From Deltaproteobacteria bacterium ADurb.Bin207 (GTDB lineage Bacteria; Myxococcota_A; Polyangia; Polyangiales; Polyangiaceae), in contig MWCO01000019.1 in the NCBI GenBank assembly GCA_002070115.1, positions 1 to 64,000 of the forward strand: a DNA stretch of 64,000 nt, written 5' to 3'. The notes beneath the pieces were generated by a model. It ran no database searches. It was given only the letters and a program-made list of their open reading frames with translations, and was not told the origin of the DNA. The position numbers and the translations under genes are program-made. This document shows positions 52,760 to 62,522 of the stretch, one piece after another (within the stretch, counting starts at the first letter, position 1; each line of letters starts with the position of its first letter).

Positions 52760-52916
52760 TCTTACTCATCCGGCGTCGGCAATTCCCATCCGCGATGGCC
52801 GGTCATACCTCACCGCCCATGGGACGCAAATCGCCATCATCAGCCGTGACTCGGCTGCTGGTCATCTAACTCGACTTTCTCCCCGTGACGCTTCTGCTCT
52901 TTGCTTTCCCTCTTCG

Positions 52917-53975
52917 ATGAACCATGCTCGCACCGCCGTGCGCATCGCCATCGTCGCCACTTCCTATCCATCTCATCCTCTCGACCCCACGGGACATTTC
53001 GTTCGCGCCGAATCCCTCGCCTTGGTCGAACAAGGCCATGACGTTCACATCATCGCCCCAGCCGGTCCAGAGGGTTTGTTATCGAATGACGAAGGCTTGA
53101 CTTCTTGGCCCATCACGCATGCGGGGGCGTTTGGATGGCCTGGAGCCATGTCTCGATTGCGCGAGAAACCTTGGCGACTTTTCGGCGCCGCTGCCTTCGC
53201 TGCCTTGGCTTCCGACCGACTTCGACGCCTGCGTCCCACGCGCATCATCGCCCATTGGATGATTCCCTGCGCCATTCCCATCGCTTCTTTCAGCCGAATC
53301 ACCGAACGAGTCGATGTCGTCTCCCACGGTGCCGACGTTCGGTTTCTGCTTTCGCTCCCGGCTCCCGTGCGGGAACGCATCGTGGGAAACGTGCTGTCGC
53401 TCGCCTCGTCCATTCGCTTCGCCGCCCACGCGACATACGCCGCGCTCGCCCACTCGCTGCCCGCTGAACTGCAAACACGCCTGCACGCCAAAGCCGTCGT
53501 TGCGTTGCCCACCCTGAACGTCCCTGATGTTTCCCTTGAAGCAAAACGACTTCGTCAACAACTCGGTTCCTCTCCTTTGGCCGTTACCGTCTCTCGACTC
53601 GTAGCTTCCAAACGTGTCGACTTGGCCATCGCCGCCGCTCGTCACGTTCGCCCCCCCTTTCGTCTCGGAGTGCTTGGTGATGGCCCCGAACGCGAAAAAC
53701 TCTCCAGGCTGCCAGGGGCCGAACACGCGATCTTCCAAGGCTTTCTGCCAAGAAATCAAGCCCTCGCTTGGATTGCGGCCGCGGACGTGCTGATACATGC
53801 TTCCACTACCGAAGCCGCTCCCACGGCCATCCGAGAAGCGCGTCAATGCCGAATCCCGGTCGTCGCTTGCGACGCGGGAGACGTGGCGCTGTGGGCACAA
53901 CGCGACCATGGTATCGTCGTCGTTCCCCCTTCCCCCAGCGCCATCGCATCTGCCGTAAACCAATTGATCGCCTAA
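52917..53975 (+). CDS. GT4-type glycosyltransferase
   Basis: This 352-residue glycosyltransferase of the GT-B fold has an N-terminal acceptor half with FVRAESLALVEQGHDVHII. The donor half has VSRLVASKRVDLAI, LGVLGDGPEREKL and the STTEAAPTAIREA region (the EX7E-type motif) followed by PVVACDAG. It would act on polysaccharide or lipid acceptors at the cytoplasmic face. ATG 52917 is chosen because it starts the first strand; a longer upstream frame has unlikely composition. Confidence 0.85.
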   Translation: MNHARTAVRIAIVATSYPSHPLDPTGHFVRAESLALVEQGHDVHIIAPAGPEGLLSNDEGLTSWPITHAGAFGWPGAMSRLREKPWRLFGAAAFAALASDRLRRLRPTRIIAHWMIPCAIPIASFSRITERVDVVSHGADVRFLLSLPAPVRERIVGNVLSLASSIRFAAHATYAALAHSLPAELQTRLHAKAVVALPTLNVPDVSLEAKRLRQQLGSSPLAVTVSRLVASKRVDLAIAAARHVRPPFRLGVLGDGPEREKLSRLPGAEHAIFQGFLPRNQALAWIAAADVLIHASTTEAAPTAIREARQCRIPVVACDAGDVALWAQRDHGIVVVPPSPSAIASAVNQLIA

Positions 53976-53985
53976 GCTCTTGCCC

Positions 53986-54735
53986 ATGTGTACGTTGCTC
54001 ATCGCTCAGCAATTCGTGGACGCCATCCCTGTCGTCGTCCTCGCCAATCGCGACGAGTTCCTCGACCGACCTTCGCTGCCTCCAGCGCTACGCGATCGAG
54101 TTCCTCCCGTGTTTTGCGGTCTCGATGCCCGAGAAGGAGGAACATGGTTTGGGATCAATGCCAAAGGCCTTGTGGTGGCTTTGACGAATCTATCGGTTCG
54201 CCCTCCTGACCGTAGCCTCCGATCCCGAGGGCTGCTGTGCATGGATTTGCTTGCGCTCGAGGACGCGATGTCCGCCGAACGCGCGCTTCGTCATCTCGAA
54301 GCCAATAGCTACAACCCGTTCAACATCGTCGCTATCGATACGACCACCGCCGTTCGCGCGGTCTACGACAGTCGCCCAGATGTTCAACGCATGCCTCCAG
54401 GCATCTATGCCATCACCAACTGGCCTTTGGATTCCCCTCATGATTCCAAACGTGAGGGGCTTGAAACTCGCGTGCGTAGTCGACTCTCCCCCCAAGCCAC
54501 CGCAGCCGAGGTCATTGATCTCCTCCAAAATGAAGCCCGCATGCACCTGGAAGATGCTGACCCCCGGACGAGCGTATGCTGCCACTCCCCGCTGTATGGT
54601 ACGAGAGCATCGTCAATTGTCCTGCTTTCTGACACACATGTGCGTATGCAACACGCCGATGGCCCTCCTTGCTCCACACCGTATGAAAACCTATCCGCCT
54701 CCCTTGCTCGGATGATGAGTTTCAAAATATTCTGA
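53986..54735 (+). CDS. NRDE/TANGO2-family protein
   Basis: This 249-residue protein starts with MCTLLIAQ, where Cys2 could be an Ntn-type nucleophile, and has the signature VVLANRDEFLDRPS at about 16-29. GGTWFGINAKGLVVALTNL completes the family core. The biochemical role is not settled; TANGO2-type proteins are linked to lipid or heme handling. The start ATG lies ten bases after the glycosyltransferase stop, so the two are probably cotranscribed. Confidence 0.88.
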   Translation: MCTLLIAQQFVDAIPVVVLANRDEFLDRPSLPPALRDRVPPVFCGLDAREGGTWFGINAKGLVVALTNLSVRPPDRSLRSRGLLCMDLLALEDAMSAERALRHLEANSYNPFNIVAIDTTTAVRAVYDSRPDVQRMPPGIYAITNWPLDSPHDSKREGLETRVRSRLSPQATAAEVIDLLQNEARMHLEDADPRTSVCCHSPLYGTRASSIVLLSDTHVRMQHADGPPCSTPYENLSASLARMMSFKIF

Positions 54736-54783
54736 TACAATTGACGCTTTCAGGGAGCCTGTCCTAGGCATGCCCGCGAGGTA

Positions 54784-55899
54784 ATGAACGTGGCCGCCAT
54801 CGATTGTCCCAAGCGCTCGTTAATTCTCCTACTCACCGCGCTAGCCTGTTCTGACGCGACTTCCGATGATGCCTCCAAACCTTCGAGCCCTCCCGAGGCG
54901 GATGCTGCGGGGGTGTCGTTGCCTTGTACCGACACCGCCGATCCTCTCGACCTCGACGGCTTGTTTGCCCTTTCGGCTCGCCTGAATTTTTCGTTCGCAA
55001 GTCAACCGGGGGGAGCCGTGACGGTTTGTCCGACGGATCAAACCAGCGATGGTCATTTCCTTGGTTTCGTTCGGGTGCAGCATGTGGCCGGACAAACCGA
55101 GGTACCGTCGGTTTCGGCAGTGATTTGTTCCATCGACCTTCCGGTCATCTCGGCGATTGTGGGAGAGTGTGTTCCTCAAGCTTCGAATGTCGTGTACGCC
55201 GGCCTCGAGTTCCCCAAACCTCTGATCGAAAGCCTTCCCGTCGCTTCTTCGGCGCTTACCACGGCCCAGCTCTCTTCGCCGAATCCTGGCGCCACCCTTT
55301 CTGCGGGCTCGATGAACTTTTCTATCGGTACCAATGAGCGTATCGCCTCGGCCCCCGGCTGGCTCATGACGCATTCGGGCTGTGGCATGAACGACGTCGC
55401 CCCTGGCCGTTCCATGGAATGTGAGCAGACTTGCGTGACCGATTGCTCGAAACTCGTCGATGATGACCATGATGGCTGGCCCGGGGTTTCCGTTTTCGTA
55501 TGCGGGTATACGGATGATGACAAAAAGCGGTCGGTTCCTTGTCATGCCGAAGAGCCCAATCAAGCCGGGGCGACGATCCAAGGGCGCGCGTTGATGAACT
55601 TGCTCGTGGAGCCTTTGACACTCAAAGGTTCCGCTCTGTCTTCTTGCGAAGTAGCTGGCAGTCTCGATGCAGCCGTCGCTTACAACGTCATTGGCGCTGA
55701 CTTGTACCTCGCAAACACGCCCATCAGCGTCACCAGCGCGATCAAATCCCTGCCCCAATACTCCGTCAACACCCCACAGAGTCGCTTCCGCCTTGTGCGC
55801 ATCGATGGCAAACACGGCGCATGGAACTGGAAGCCTTCCTGGGATGATCCCGTCTCTTCCTGCCGCCAAATCATTGCCAATCAAAATGACTTGCGTTGA
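54784..55899 (+). CDS. Lipoprotein, hypothetical, with Ca-binding-like motif
   Basis: This 371-residue lipoprotein has lipobox LTALAC. The central region has a Cys cluster CEQTCVTDC followed by VDDDHDGWPG, an EF-hand-like or thrombospondin-3-like acidic loop that may bind calcium. It also has ten or more further Cys, suggesting disulfides. The C-terminal part is beta-rich. Family not recognised. Confidence 0.6.
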   Translation: MNVAAIDCPKRSLILLLTALACSDATSDDASKPSSPPEADAAGVSLPCTDTADPLDLDGLFALSARLNFSFASQPGGAVTVCPTDQTSDGHFLGFVRVQHVAGQTEVPSVSAVICSIDLPVISAIVGECVPQASNVVYAGLEFPKPLIESLPVASSALTTAQLSSPNPGATLSAGSMNFSIGTNERIASAPGWLMTHSGCGMNDVAPGRSMECEQTCVTDCSKLVDDDHDGWPGVSVFVCGYTDDDKKRSVPCHAEEPNQAGATIQGRALMNLLVEPLTLKGSALSSCEVAGSLDAAVAYNVIGADLYLANTPISVTSAIKSLPQYSVNTPQSRFRLVRIDGKHGAWNWKPSWDDPVSSCRQIIANQNDLR

Positions 55900-56074
55900 A
55901 CGAATCGGTTCGACGACCGTCGGCTGCCACGCCTTCCGTGACTCAGCGCATCGTGTCTACGGACATTTTTCTTTGACGAATCGACAGTTTCCTGATTGAT
56001 TCCTGAACGTACGTACCCGGAACGAGGTTCGTGCGTCGTTTTTTGTTACTGTCCCTGACGAGGGGGAGCATGCC

Positions 56075-56419
56075 ATGACAAAACCTATAAAATCCAAGGA
56101 GACTCCGGCTTCGAAGGCCGTCCGTCCCAAGCCTGACACGCCCGTAAAAACCAAAACGAGCAAAACGGCCAGCCAAAGCACCTCGATGCCCAAGCCCAAA
56201 AGCGCCGTTCGCACCGCGGACAAACCCATTACCCAGGCTCCATCTACCGCGCGAACAAGACGCTCCCCTGTGCGAACCAAAAAGGTTGTGACCGTGCCCA
56301 CCCGAGACCAAATCGCGGAACTGGCCTACCATCTATTTTTAGCGCGTGGCGGACGCCACGGGCAGGACCTCGACGATTGGTTCGAAGCCGAGCGTCGCCT
56401 GCTCGGCGGCCAAAGCTGA
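56075..56419 (+). CDS. DUF2934 protein with basic tail
   Basis: This 114-residue protein has a long basic N-terminal tail rich in Lys, Thr and Pro (about 1-75), typical of DNA-binding or disordered tails. It ends in the DUF2934 core IAELAYHLFLARGGRHGQDL with DWFEAERRL. GGGGGAG lies just upstream of the start. The function of the domain is unknown; it often occurs as short stand-alone proteins. Confidence 0.85.
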   Translation: MTKPIKSKETPASKAVRPKPDTPVKTKTSKTASQSTSMPKPKSAVRTADKPITQAPSTARTRRSPVRTKKVVTVPTRDQIAELAYHLFLARGGRHGQDLDDWFEAERRLLGGQS

Positions 56420-56466
56420 GCGCTATCGGCTTTCACTCTTCCTGCCCCCGGTCGTATCATCCCTGC

Positions 56467-57333
56467 ATGAAAATCGACCGCTTCAAGGTTCCTCCCGGGG
56501 GTAAAGGGTTTTCGCTCAAGGCCTGTTCCACCAGCGACTCGTCGGGAGTCCGCGACAAGGCCGAAGGCGCTAAACTCTTGGAAAAAAGCATTCGAAAACT
56601 CGCCGAAATCCAAGACGTGCTCTACGCGCACGACCGTTACGGCATCCTCATCATCTTTCAAGCCATGGATGCCGCGGGAAAAGACGGCACCATCAAACAC
56701 GTCATGTCCGGCATCAATCCGCAGGGCTGCCAAGTCTTTTCCTTCAAATCCCCGTCGGCCGAGGAACTCGACCACGACTATATGTGGCGAACCATGCGCT
56801 GTTTGCCAGAGCGCGGCCGCATCGGCATCTTCAACCGCTCCTACTACGAAGAAGTCCTCGTCGTTCGCGTACACCCCGAATGGCTGGACAACGCCAAACT
56901 CCCCCCCTCCTGCCTCAAAGACATCTGGAAAAACCGCTTCGAGGACATCAACAACATCGAACAATACCTCGTGCGCAATGGCATCATTCCCATCAAGTTT
57001 TTCCTTCACCTTTCCTATGAGGAACAACTCAAGCGTTTCCTCAAACGTTGTGATGACCCAACCAAAAATTGGAAATTTTCTTCCGCCGATGCCCGCGAAC
57101 GAAAACTCTGGGACAAGTACATGCATGCGTATGAGGATATGCTCCGCCATACAAGCACCCATGCCGCCCCTTGGTACGTCGTTCCCGCCGACAAAAAATG
57201 GTTCACCAGAGTCGCCGTCAGCGAAATCATCGTGGACCGACTCTCCAAACTCGATCTGCACTATCCCAAGCTGACCGACCAACAGATCGAAGACCTCAAA
57301 CTCATTCGCGAACAGCTCCTGTCGAACGACTGA
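56467..57333 (+). CDS. ppk2: Polyphosphate kinase 2 family protein
   Basis: This 288-residue PPK2 transfers phosphate between polyphosphate and nucleotides. The Walker A is MDAAGKDGTIKHV (about 70-82). The Walker B/lid region contains IFNRSYYEEVLVVRVHP, and the later RFLKRCDDPTKNWKF matches the family's lid and substrate region. This is a one-domain type with standard length. Which nucleotide is favoured (ADP, AMP or GDP) cannot be read with certainty. The start is the ATG just before MKIDRFKV. Confidence 0.92.
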   Translation: MKIDRFKVPPGGKGFSLKACSTSDSSGVRDKAEGAKLLEKSIRKLAEIQDVLYAHDRYGILIIFQAMDAAGKDGTIKHVMSGINPQGCQVFSFKSPSAEELDHDYMWRTMRCLPERGRIGIFNRSYYEEVLVVRVHPEWLDNAKLPPSCLKDIWKNRFEDINNIEQYLVRNGIIPIKFFLHLSYEEQLKRFLKRCDDPTKNWKFSSADARERKLWDKYMHAYEDMLRHTSTHAAPWYVVPADKKWFTRVAVSEIIVDRLSKLDLHYPKLTDQQIEDLKLIREQLLSND

Positions 57334-57483
57334 ACCTTGGACGGTTTAGCTGGCGCCCAAACCAATAACGAAACAATCGCGACCATCCCGCGTCCATGAC
57401 CCTTTCCTTTCTCATGACCCACGAGCGATAACTCCCTCCGTATCGGATGGTCCCGGGCGATCAACCATGAGGATAGCGTTTGC

Positions 57484-58983
57484 CTACATGGTGCCTCTCG
57501 CCAGCGAGTGCTCCTGCATGTCGACGCGCATTAATTCTGTAAGCCATGGAAATATATTACAAATTTCTCGATATAGGGCCTGGGCCACGCGACGATAACT
57601 CGTGTGTCCTTGTCGCGCGCTACGCAACTCGACCACATGAAAGACCTCGCGCAGGTTGAGCGTCCACAACACGCGAGTTCGATAAGCGAGGGGAACGACA
57701 TATTGTGCTTGGAAGGGATCGTGCTGTGCAAGACGTTGCCAGGGGATCTGAACGGCATCGAGGGCGCGAGCGTAATCATCGCCTATGGCCAACGCCGATA
57801 GTTCTTCCGGAGGGGTGTATCCGAGGGAGCAACCCAGCAATTGCGTGCTCGGGGTTAGCATCCGATGTCGTTGCAAGTCGCGATAAGCGCCGTAATCCAA
57901 TTCCAATTCGACAGTGATGCTTGTCGACTCCATGGCTCGAGGGGCGGGATCGTGGGGGCCGCGATGGGCCAAGGCTCGTTTCACCATCGACTCCAAGGCC
58001 GACACTTCCTTGGCCTGAAGCATCTCCCATCGTCTGCCCGCATGAGGTTGCGCCCCTTGGTCGTAATCGAGAGCCAGGACGATCCGCTGCAAAGCATCGG
58101 CATCGTGACGAAGGATGCGTACGGCCACCGGTGAATCGGCAATCTGTGTCGATGGAGCCGTGAGTGGGGTCAGTGTGGGCTGCAACGATTGACGATAAGG
58201 ATTGGGAGCGACATGGCGGAGCAAGGTGGGGGTGACCGTCAACGCCTCTTGTCGCATTTGCTCCGCCACGGAACGTACTTCCGCAAGGGGTGACGAGAGC
58301 ATTTTGCTCAGCAGATTGGACAGCGCTCGTGCGTTGGCGGTGATGCCGAGATTGGTCAGCGTGCTGGCGGGGAGCAAGCCCCGCAATAGATCGCAAGTAT
58401 GCGCGCGCAAGGCTGCCTGTCGATGCGTTCGGCTTGCTTGTGCTTCCGCGGGGAAGAGCCTTTCGAGCTTCGCTTCGACCTTCGGAAACAGTGATAAGTA
58501 CGTGGAAAACAGGTTTTTGCAGGCTGTCCGATAGGGTTCGGCCAGTGGCGATGGCAGAGAGGGTAAGTCGGCAAACGAACCCGTATCGAACACCACGTAC
58601 CGCGTGCTTTTTTCGGTAAACGAACCGAGGCGCAAATCCTCGATGACCTTGGAAGCGATGATGGATACTTGTTCGACGGCTAGATGAACGACGGCATGTT
58701 CAGCGACGGAGGCATGTCCGTAGCCGACCACCCATTTTTCGTGAAAGGCTCGCGCTTTTTCCTGCGCATGGCAGGATACGGGGCTTTGGGATGAGGCAAT
58801 TCCGAGCGTATCGTCGGAGATCAAACGCGCAAGGTTGGTGCGCAAGTCGTCGCGGCTTCGGGAATAGTACGCGAACAGAACGGCAATCACCTCTTCGGGC
58901 AGGCCCGTGATGGCAAAAACGGGTCGTTCGAGGTTGGAAACGAAGGGTTTGATGCGTTGGAAGGAGTCTTCGGAGGTCGTCAT
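57484..58983 (-). CDS. thyX: Double-domain ThyX-like protein, split motif
   Basis: This 499-residue protein is twice the usual ThyX length. Both halves resemble the FAD-dependent thymidylate synthase, but the signature is divided. The N-terminal half has GHASVAEHAVVHL and FTEKSTRY (the SxRY part) without RHR. The C-terminal half has LQRHRMLTPSTQLLG (RHR) without SxRY. ThyX active sites form between subunits, so the two halves could make one composite site. This is either a functional pseudo-dimer or a diverged paralogue. The gene is followed by 42 bases and the methionine aminopeptidase gene on the same strand. Confidence 0.75.
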   Translation of the reverse strand: MTTSEDSFQRIKPFVSNLERPVFAITGLPEEVIAVLFAYYSRSRDDLRTNLARLISDDTLGIASSQSPVSCHAQEKARAFHEKWVVGYGHASVAEHAVVHLAVEQVSIIASKVIEDLRLGSFTEKSTRYVVFDTGSFADLPSLPSPLAEPYRTACKNLFSTYLSLFPKVEAKLERLFPAEAQASRTHRQAALRAHTCDLLRGLLPASTLTNLGITANARALSNLLSKMLSSPLAEVRSVAEQMRQEALTVTPTLLRHVAPNPYRQSLQPTLTPLTAPSTQIADSPVAVRILRHDADALQRIVLALDYDQGAQPHAGRRWEMLQAKEVSALESMVKRALAHRGPHDPAPRAMESTSITVELELDYGAYRDLQRHRMLTPSTQLLGCSLGYTPPEELSALAIGDDYARALDAVQIPWQRLAQHDPFQAQYVVPLAYRTRVLWTLNLREVFHVVELRSARQGHTSYRRVAQALYREICNIFPWLTELMRVDMQEHSLARGTM

Positions 58984-59025
58984 GGTTTGGGGACGGAGCG
59001 TAGGGTAGCGACGGGTTTTCGAGAA

Positions 59026-59823
59026 TCAGGAAGCGAAAAAATCCGGAAAAATCTCGCTGTGGGTCAACGTTCTGTTTCGTTGCGTCAGGATTTCGCAGCC
59101 GGTTTTGGTGACCGCGATGGTGTGTTCGAATTGGGCGGAAAGGGAGCGGTCGCGGGTTACGGCAGTCCAGTCATCGTCGAGTATCTCTACTTCCCAACCA
59201 CCGAGATTGATCATCGGTTCGATGGTGAACACCATCCCGGCGCGAAGACGTTCTCCTTTTCCCCGCGTACCGAAGTGGTTGACCTGGGGGGGCTCGTGGA
59301 ATTTTCGACCGATACCGTGGCCTACGAACTGACGGACTACCGAGCAGCCTTGGGATTCCGCAAACTCCTGGATGGCGGCTCCCACATCACCAAGCCGAGC
59401 GCCATCGCGAACTTCCGCGATGCCAAGAGCCAAACACCGTCGCGCCACTTCGGTGACGTGTTTGCTTTCCGGAGAAGGCTCACCGATATAAAACGTAGCG
59501 GAGGTGTCTCCGTGAAACCCATTGAAAAACGTGGTGATATCGATGTTGAGGATGTCCCCGGGCTGGAGTTTTTGCGGGCCGGGAATCCCATGGCACACCA
59601 CTTCATTGATGGACGTGCAAACGCTTTTGGGAAAGCCGTGGTAGTTGAGGGGTGAGGGAATCGCGCCTCGACGAATCGTATCCTCATGAACGAACGTGTT
59701 GATTTGTTCGGTGGTCATGCCAGGGCGGAGCAATTCCCCGACTTTGAGCAGCGTATCGGCTGCCATTTGGCAGCTTGTACGGATGGCCTCGATCTCACGA
59801 GGGCTTTTAATATCAATTGCCAT
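59026..59823 (-). CDS. map: Methionine aminopeptidase
   Basis: This 265-residue type I enzyme removes the initiator Met from new proteins. Metal ligands are readable: the Asp pair in LNIDITTFFNGFHGDTS, His in FVGHGIGRKFHE, Glu in FTIEPMI and Glu in QFEHTIAV. Length is standard. It lies on the minus strand between the lipoprotein upstream and the ThyX-like gene downstream. Confidence 0.95.
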   Translation of the reverse strand: MAIDIKSPREIEAIRTSCQMAADTLLKVGELLRPGMTTEQINTFVHEDTIRRGAIPSPLNYHGFPKSVCTSINEVVCHGIPGPQKLQPGDILNIDITTFFNGFHGDTSATFYIGEPSPESKHVTEVARRCLALGIAEVRDGARLGDVGAAIQEFAESQGCSVVRQFVGHGIGRKFHEPPQVNHFGTRGKGERLRAGMVFTIEPMINLGGWEVEILDDDWTAVTRDRSLSAQFEHTIAVTKTGCEILTQRNRTLTHSEIFPDFFAS

Positions 59824-59868
59824 GGGATAGGGGGGGAATAGGGGACAATACTTGATTCCGTCAAGCCA

Positions 59869-60435
59869 TCAGTCGGAACGGGGGCCGAGAAGTGCGCCCC
59901 GGCTTGCTGCATCTGCGGTTTGCTGGGTGTCGCGAGCCAGATGCCAGTGGGTGACTCTTCCCTCCGGACTATCGAACTCGCGTAGAAAAACGATGACTTG
60001 AGCGCCGGAAAGCCGCATCGGATTGGAGCGGATGAGGTTGAACGCGCGATTTTGAGGGCTTACGGTGATGGTCACAGTGTCATACGAGGGAGGTTGGCCA
60101 ACGATGGGAGGGCCCATCAGGCGCAGGACCATGGTGATCTGGGGGGCTTGTTTACTGCCTTCGACGGTGACGGTCGTGACGCGGGCTCGACTGGCGAGCT
60201 GGGCGGTTTGTCCTCGGGTGAAGTAAGTGGGCTGGGTATCGCTGGCCGTCGGATTGAGGCCGACAATGGCAGGATCGATGCTATCGTCGAACAGGGTTTG
60301 GAAGTCTCCTTCCCAAAAAGCGACCGAACGTGGGGTATCGGTGGGAAGTTGCTTCGAACAGGCGGTGGTCATCGTTATCGTGGTGAACAGAAGCAATAAG
60401 GGTGGTAGCCGTAAGCGGAAGGAGCGTTTTTTCAT
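59869..60435 (-). CDS. Lipoprotein, hypothetical
   Basis: This 188-residue lipoprotein has lipobox MTTAC and a short mature part made of short beta strands (ARVTTVTVEGSK, PPSYDTVTITVSPQ). ATG 60435 is preferred to an upstream in-frame ATG because the signal peptide starts there. The gene converges on nothing close and precedes map by 45 bases, so they could be cotranscribed. Family not recognised. Confidence 0.65.
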   Translation of the reverse strand: MKKRSFRLRLPPLLLLFTTITMTTACSKQLPTDTPRSVAFWEGDFQTLFDDSIDPAIVGLNPTASDTQPTYFTRGQTAQLASRARVTTVTVEGSKQAPQITMVLRLMGPPIVGQPPSYDTVTITVSPQNRAFNLIRSNPMRLSGAQVIVFLREFDSPEGRVTHWHLARDTQQTADAASRGALLGPRSD

Positions 60436-60646
60436 GGCAGGCCCGAGAAAAGAAAACACTCTGGACGGATACCACTTGGTTTGGACAGGATCGAAAGAAA
60501 AGTGACATGGGCTTTCCATCAGGTTTGTGCAATGGGCGTCTAATGGATCGTTGCTTGAGCACTTCCCGGCTGCAGTGCTAGCCTGCCACTGTGGTCAGCA
60601 AACCGTTGTGATGGTTGCGTCACGGCCTTGTCATGAGGAGATCACG

Positions 60647-61513
60647 ATGAATCGCATTTCGAAATGGGGACTGTGTGTTGTCCTGGGATTTGGTGTGGTA
60701 GCGGGGAGCATGGTCGCGGCTGACGACGCGTTTGCCCAAAAAAAGAAGGGGGGGGCCGCGGCGGCGGTCGCTCCGGCCGCACCGGTGGATCCACCGACAG
60801 TGAAAAACCGAGAAGGGATTGAGATACGTCCAGCGGGGTTGCACTGGGGGATGTCGTCCGCGCAGCTCATCCAGTTTTACGAGCGGGTCATCGATCGCGA
60901 CTATATTCCTCTGTATCGAAAAGCCCAAGCGGGGCCTCAAACGGCTCGTCTCGACGCTGCGGTAGCCAATACGAAAGCGGCGTTTCGTCGCAGCAAAGTC
61001 GAATTCGGTAATCTTCCGACCGGTGTGGATTCCACGCCTTTGAAAGGCGAGTACACCTATCAGAATGGCGAATCGATGATGCATCTGAATCGACGAGGTG
61101 CTGGCTCGCGGTACTTTTTCTTCATTCAGGATAAGCTTTGGAAAATCTATGATGAGGTTCCGCTTGGGGAGAAACGTCCGTTGGGACCGAGCTATGAGGA
61201 AGCGGTCAAACGGCTTGCTACTCGTTATGGGGTGGTTGGGCGGGTAACCCAGCCCGATTACGCGATTGGACGGAACTTCATGGAAGTCGATTGGCAGGAT
61301 ACCCGCACCCATCTTCGGGTCTTGGATCGTTCGGGCCTTCAGATAGTGGGGGTCGTGTATGAAGATCGCACGACGTTGGCCAATCTCGCCTCGTTGCGTT
61401 CTAACAAACCGGCGGAGGTGGGAGGTGTGGATCCGGATGTCGAGGCGTTGATTCGCCCGCCTTCGGCGGCACCGGGGCCTGTGGAAGAAAAAGACCCGAA
61501 GAAGAAGAAGTAA
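60647..61513 (+). CDS. Secreted hypothetical protein
   Basis: This 288-residue protein has a signal peptide (cut near DDAFAQ), a short Lys/Ala/Pro spacer and a mature domain starting with GLHWGMSSAQLIQFYERVID. It continues with a beta-rich body including YTYQNGESMMHLNRRGAGSR and LRVLDRSGLQIVGVVYEDR. It ends in a Lys-rich tail. GAGGAG precedes the start ATG. Family not recognised. Confidence 0.65.
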   Translation: MNRISKWGLCVVLGFGVVAGSMVAADDAFAQKKKGGAAAAVAPAAPVDPPTVKNREGIEIRPAGLHWGMSSAQLIQFYERVIDRDYIPLYRKAQAGPQTARLDAAVANTKAAFRRSKVEFGNLPTGVDSTPLKGEYTYQNGESMMHLNRRGAGSRYFFFIQDKLWKIYDEVPLGEKRPLGPSYEEAVKRLATRYGVVGRVTQPDYAIGRNFMEVDWQDTRTHLRVLDRSGLQIVGVVYEDRTTLANLASLRSNKPAEVGGVDPDVEALIRPPSAAPGPVEEKDPKKKK

Positions 61514-61568
61514 CCTGATTGATCTTATCGACCGAAGACAACTTCGTTGTGGTAGCCTGAGCGCCTTC

Positions 61569-61850
61569 ATGGATGCTGCTCGCCAGCGCTTCATCGACTT
61601 ATGTCGCGATGTGCTTCGTCCGTTGATCGAGGCGGACGAGGGAAAGCTGTACTATGTGTCGATAACGGACCGGCAAGTGGTCTTGCATTTGGGAGGAGGT
61701 TGCTGCGGATGTCCTGGTGCTCCTCTGACGATCCGCACTCTCATCGAACCCGCCATCCATGCCATCGACCCCAAGGTTCAGGTCATCGTTACGGTAGGCG
61801 CCAAGCGTCCCGACGAGGCCATCCTCATTGACGCGGCTTTTTCGTCTTAG
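61569..61850 (+). CDS. NifU-like C-terminal Fe-S scaffold protein
   Basis: This 93-residue protein has the NifU C-terminal pattern: LRPLIEADEG, then VVLHLGGGCCGCPGAPLTIR with the CxxC cluster motif. The domain carries or delivers Fe-S clusters. It is located 132 bases before rpsP; the shared function is not evident. Confidence 0.85.
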   Translation: MDAARQRFIDLCRDVLRPLIEADEGKLYYVSITDRQVVLHLGGGCCGCPGAPLTIRTLIEPAIHAIDPKVQVIVTVGAKRPDEAILIDAAFSS

Positions 61851-61982
61851 GTTTGGGATAGCGAACCAGGGGTTGACCAAAGCGCTTTTCCATGACTACC
61901 GTTGGCCCTCATTTTTGACGGGCTATTTGCCCCGCTTGTGCTACAAGCCTGCTCCCCCTTTTGGGATGACATAGGACGACAG

Positions 61983-62237
61983 ATGGCTGTTCACATTCGA
62001 CTCACTCGTCAAGGCACCAAGAAAAAGCCTTTTTACCGCATTATCGTTGCCGATCAGCGTTCGCGCCGCGATGGCCGCTTCATCGAGAAACTCGGTACCT
62101 TCAACCCTCTCGATGCTTCTGGCATGCTCCAACTCAATAAGGATCGCTTGGCGTATTGGCTCGGCCAAGGCGCACAGCTATCGCACACGGTGGATCGTCT
62201 CATCAAAACCGCGCCTGTGGTCGCGAGTGAAAGCTGA
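61983..62237 (+). CDS. rpsP: 30S ribosomal protein S16
   Basis: This 84-residue protein begins [20 protein letters not shown], the S16 signature, and continues with [20 protein letters not shown]. It is a 30S assembly protein and first gene of the rpsP-khpA-rimM-trmD operon. Confidence 0.97.
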   Translation: MAVHIRLTRQGTKKKPFYRIIVADQRSRRDGRFIEKLGTFNPLDASGMLQLNKDRLAYWLGQGAQLSHTVDRLIKTAPVVASES

Positions 62238-62261
62238 CCCTCCACTTATTTCGAGTCCCTG

Positions 62262-62498
62262 ATGGCTCTACGGACCCTAATCGATACCATCGTCCGATCT
62301 CTGGTCGAATATCCGGACGAAGTCGAAGTCGCTGAGATCGAAGGTGAGCACAACACCATCATCGAATTGCGGGTTGCACGAGAAGATATCGGCAAAGTCA
62401 TTGGTCGCGACGGGCGAACGGCGCAGGCAATGCGTACGCTCCTAACAGCGGCTTCCAGCAAGATGGGGCGTCGCGCTCATCTCGACATCATCGACTGA
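62262..62498 (+). CDS. khpA: KH-domain RNA-binding protein
   Basis: This 78-residue protein has a single KH domain with the GxxG loop GKVIGRDGRTAQAMRTLL. KhpA-type proteins bind RNA and often pair with KhpB. It lies between rpsP and rimM, the usual place of this family. Confidence 0.95.
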   Translation: MALRTLIDTIVRSLVEYPDEVEVAEIEGEHNTIIELRVAREDIGKVIGRDGRTAQAMRTLLTAASSKMGRRAHLDIID

Positions 62499-62522
62499 CG
62501 TACAACTCCCACGGAGGCTTGC

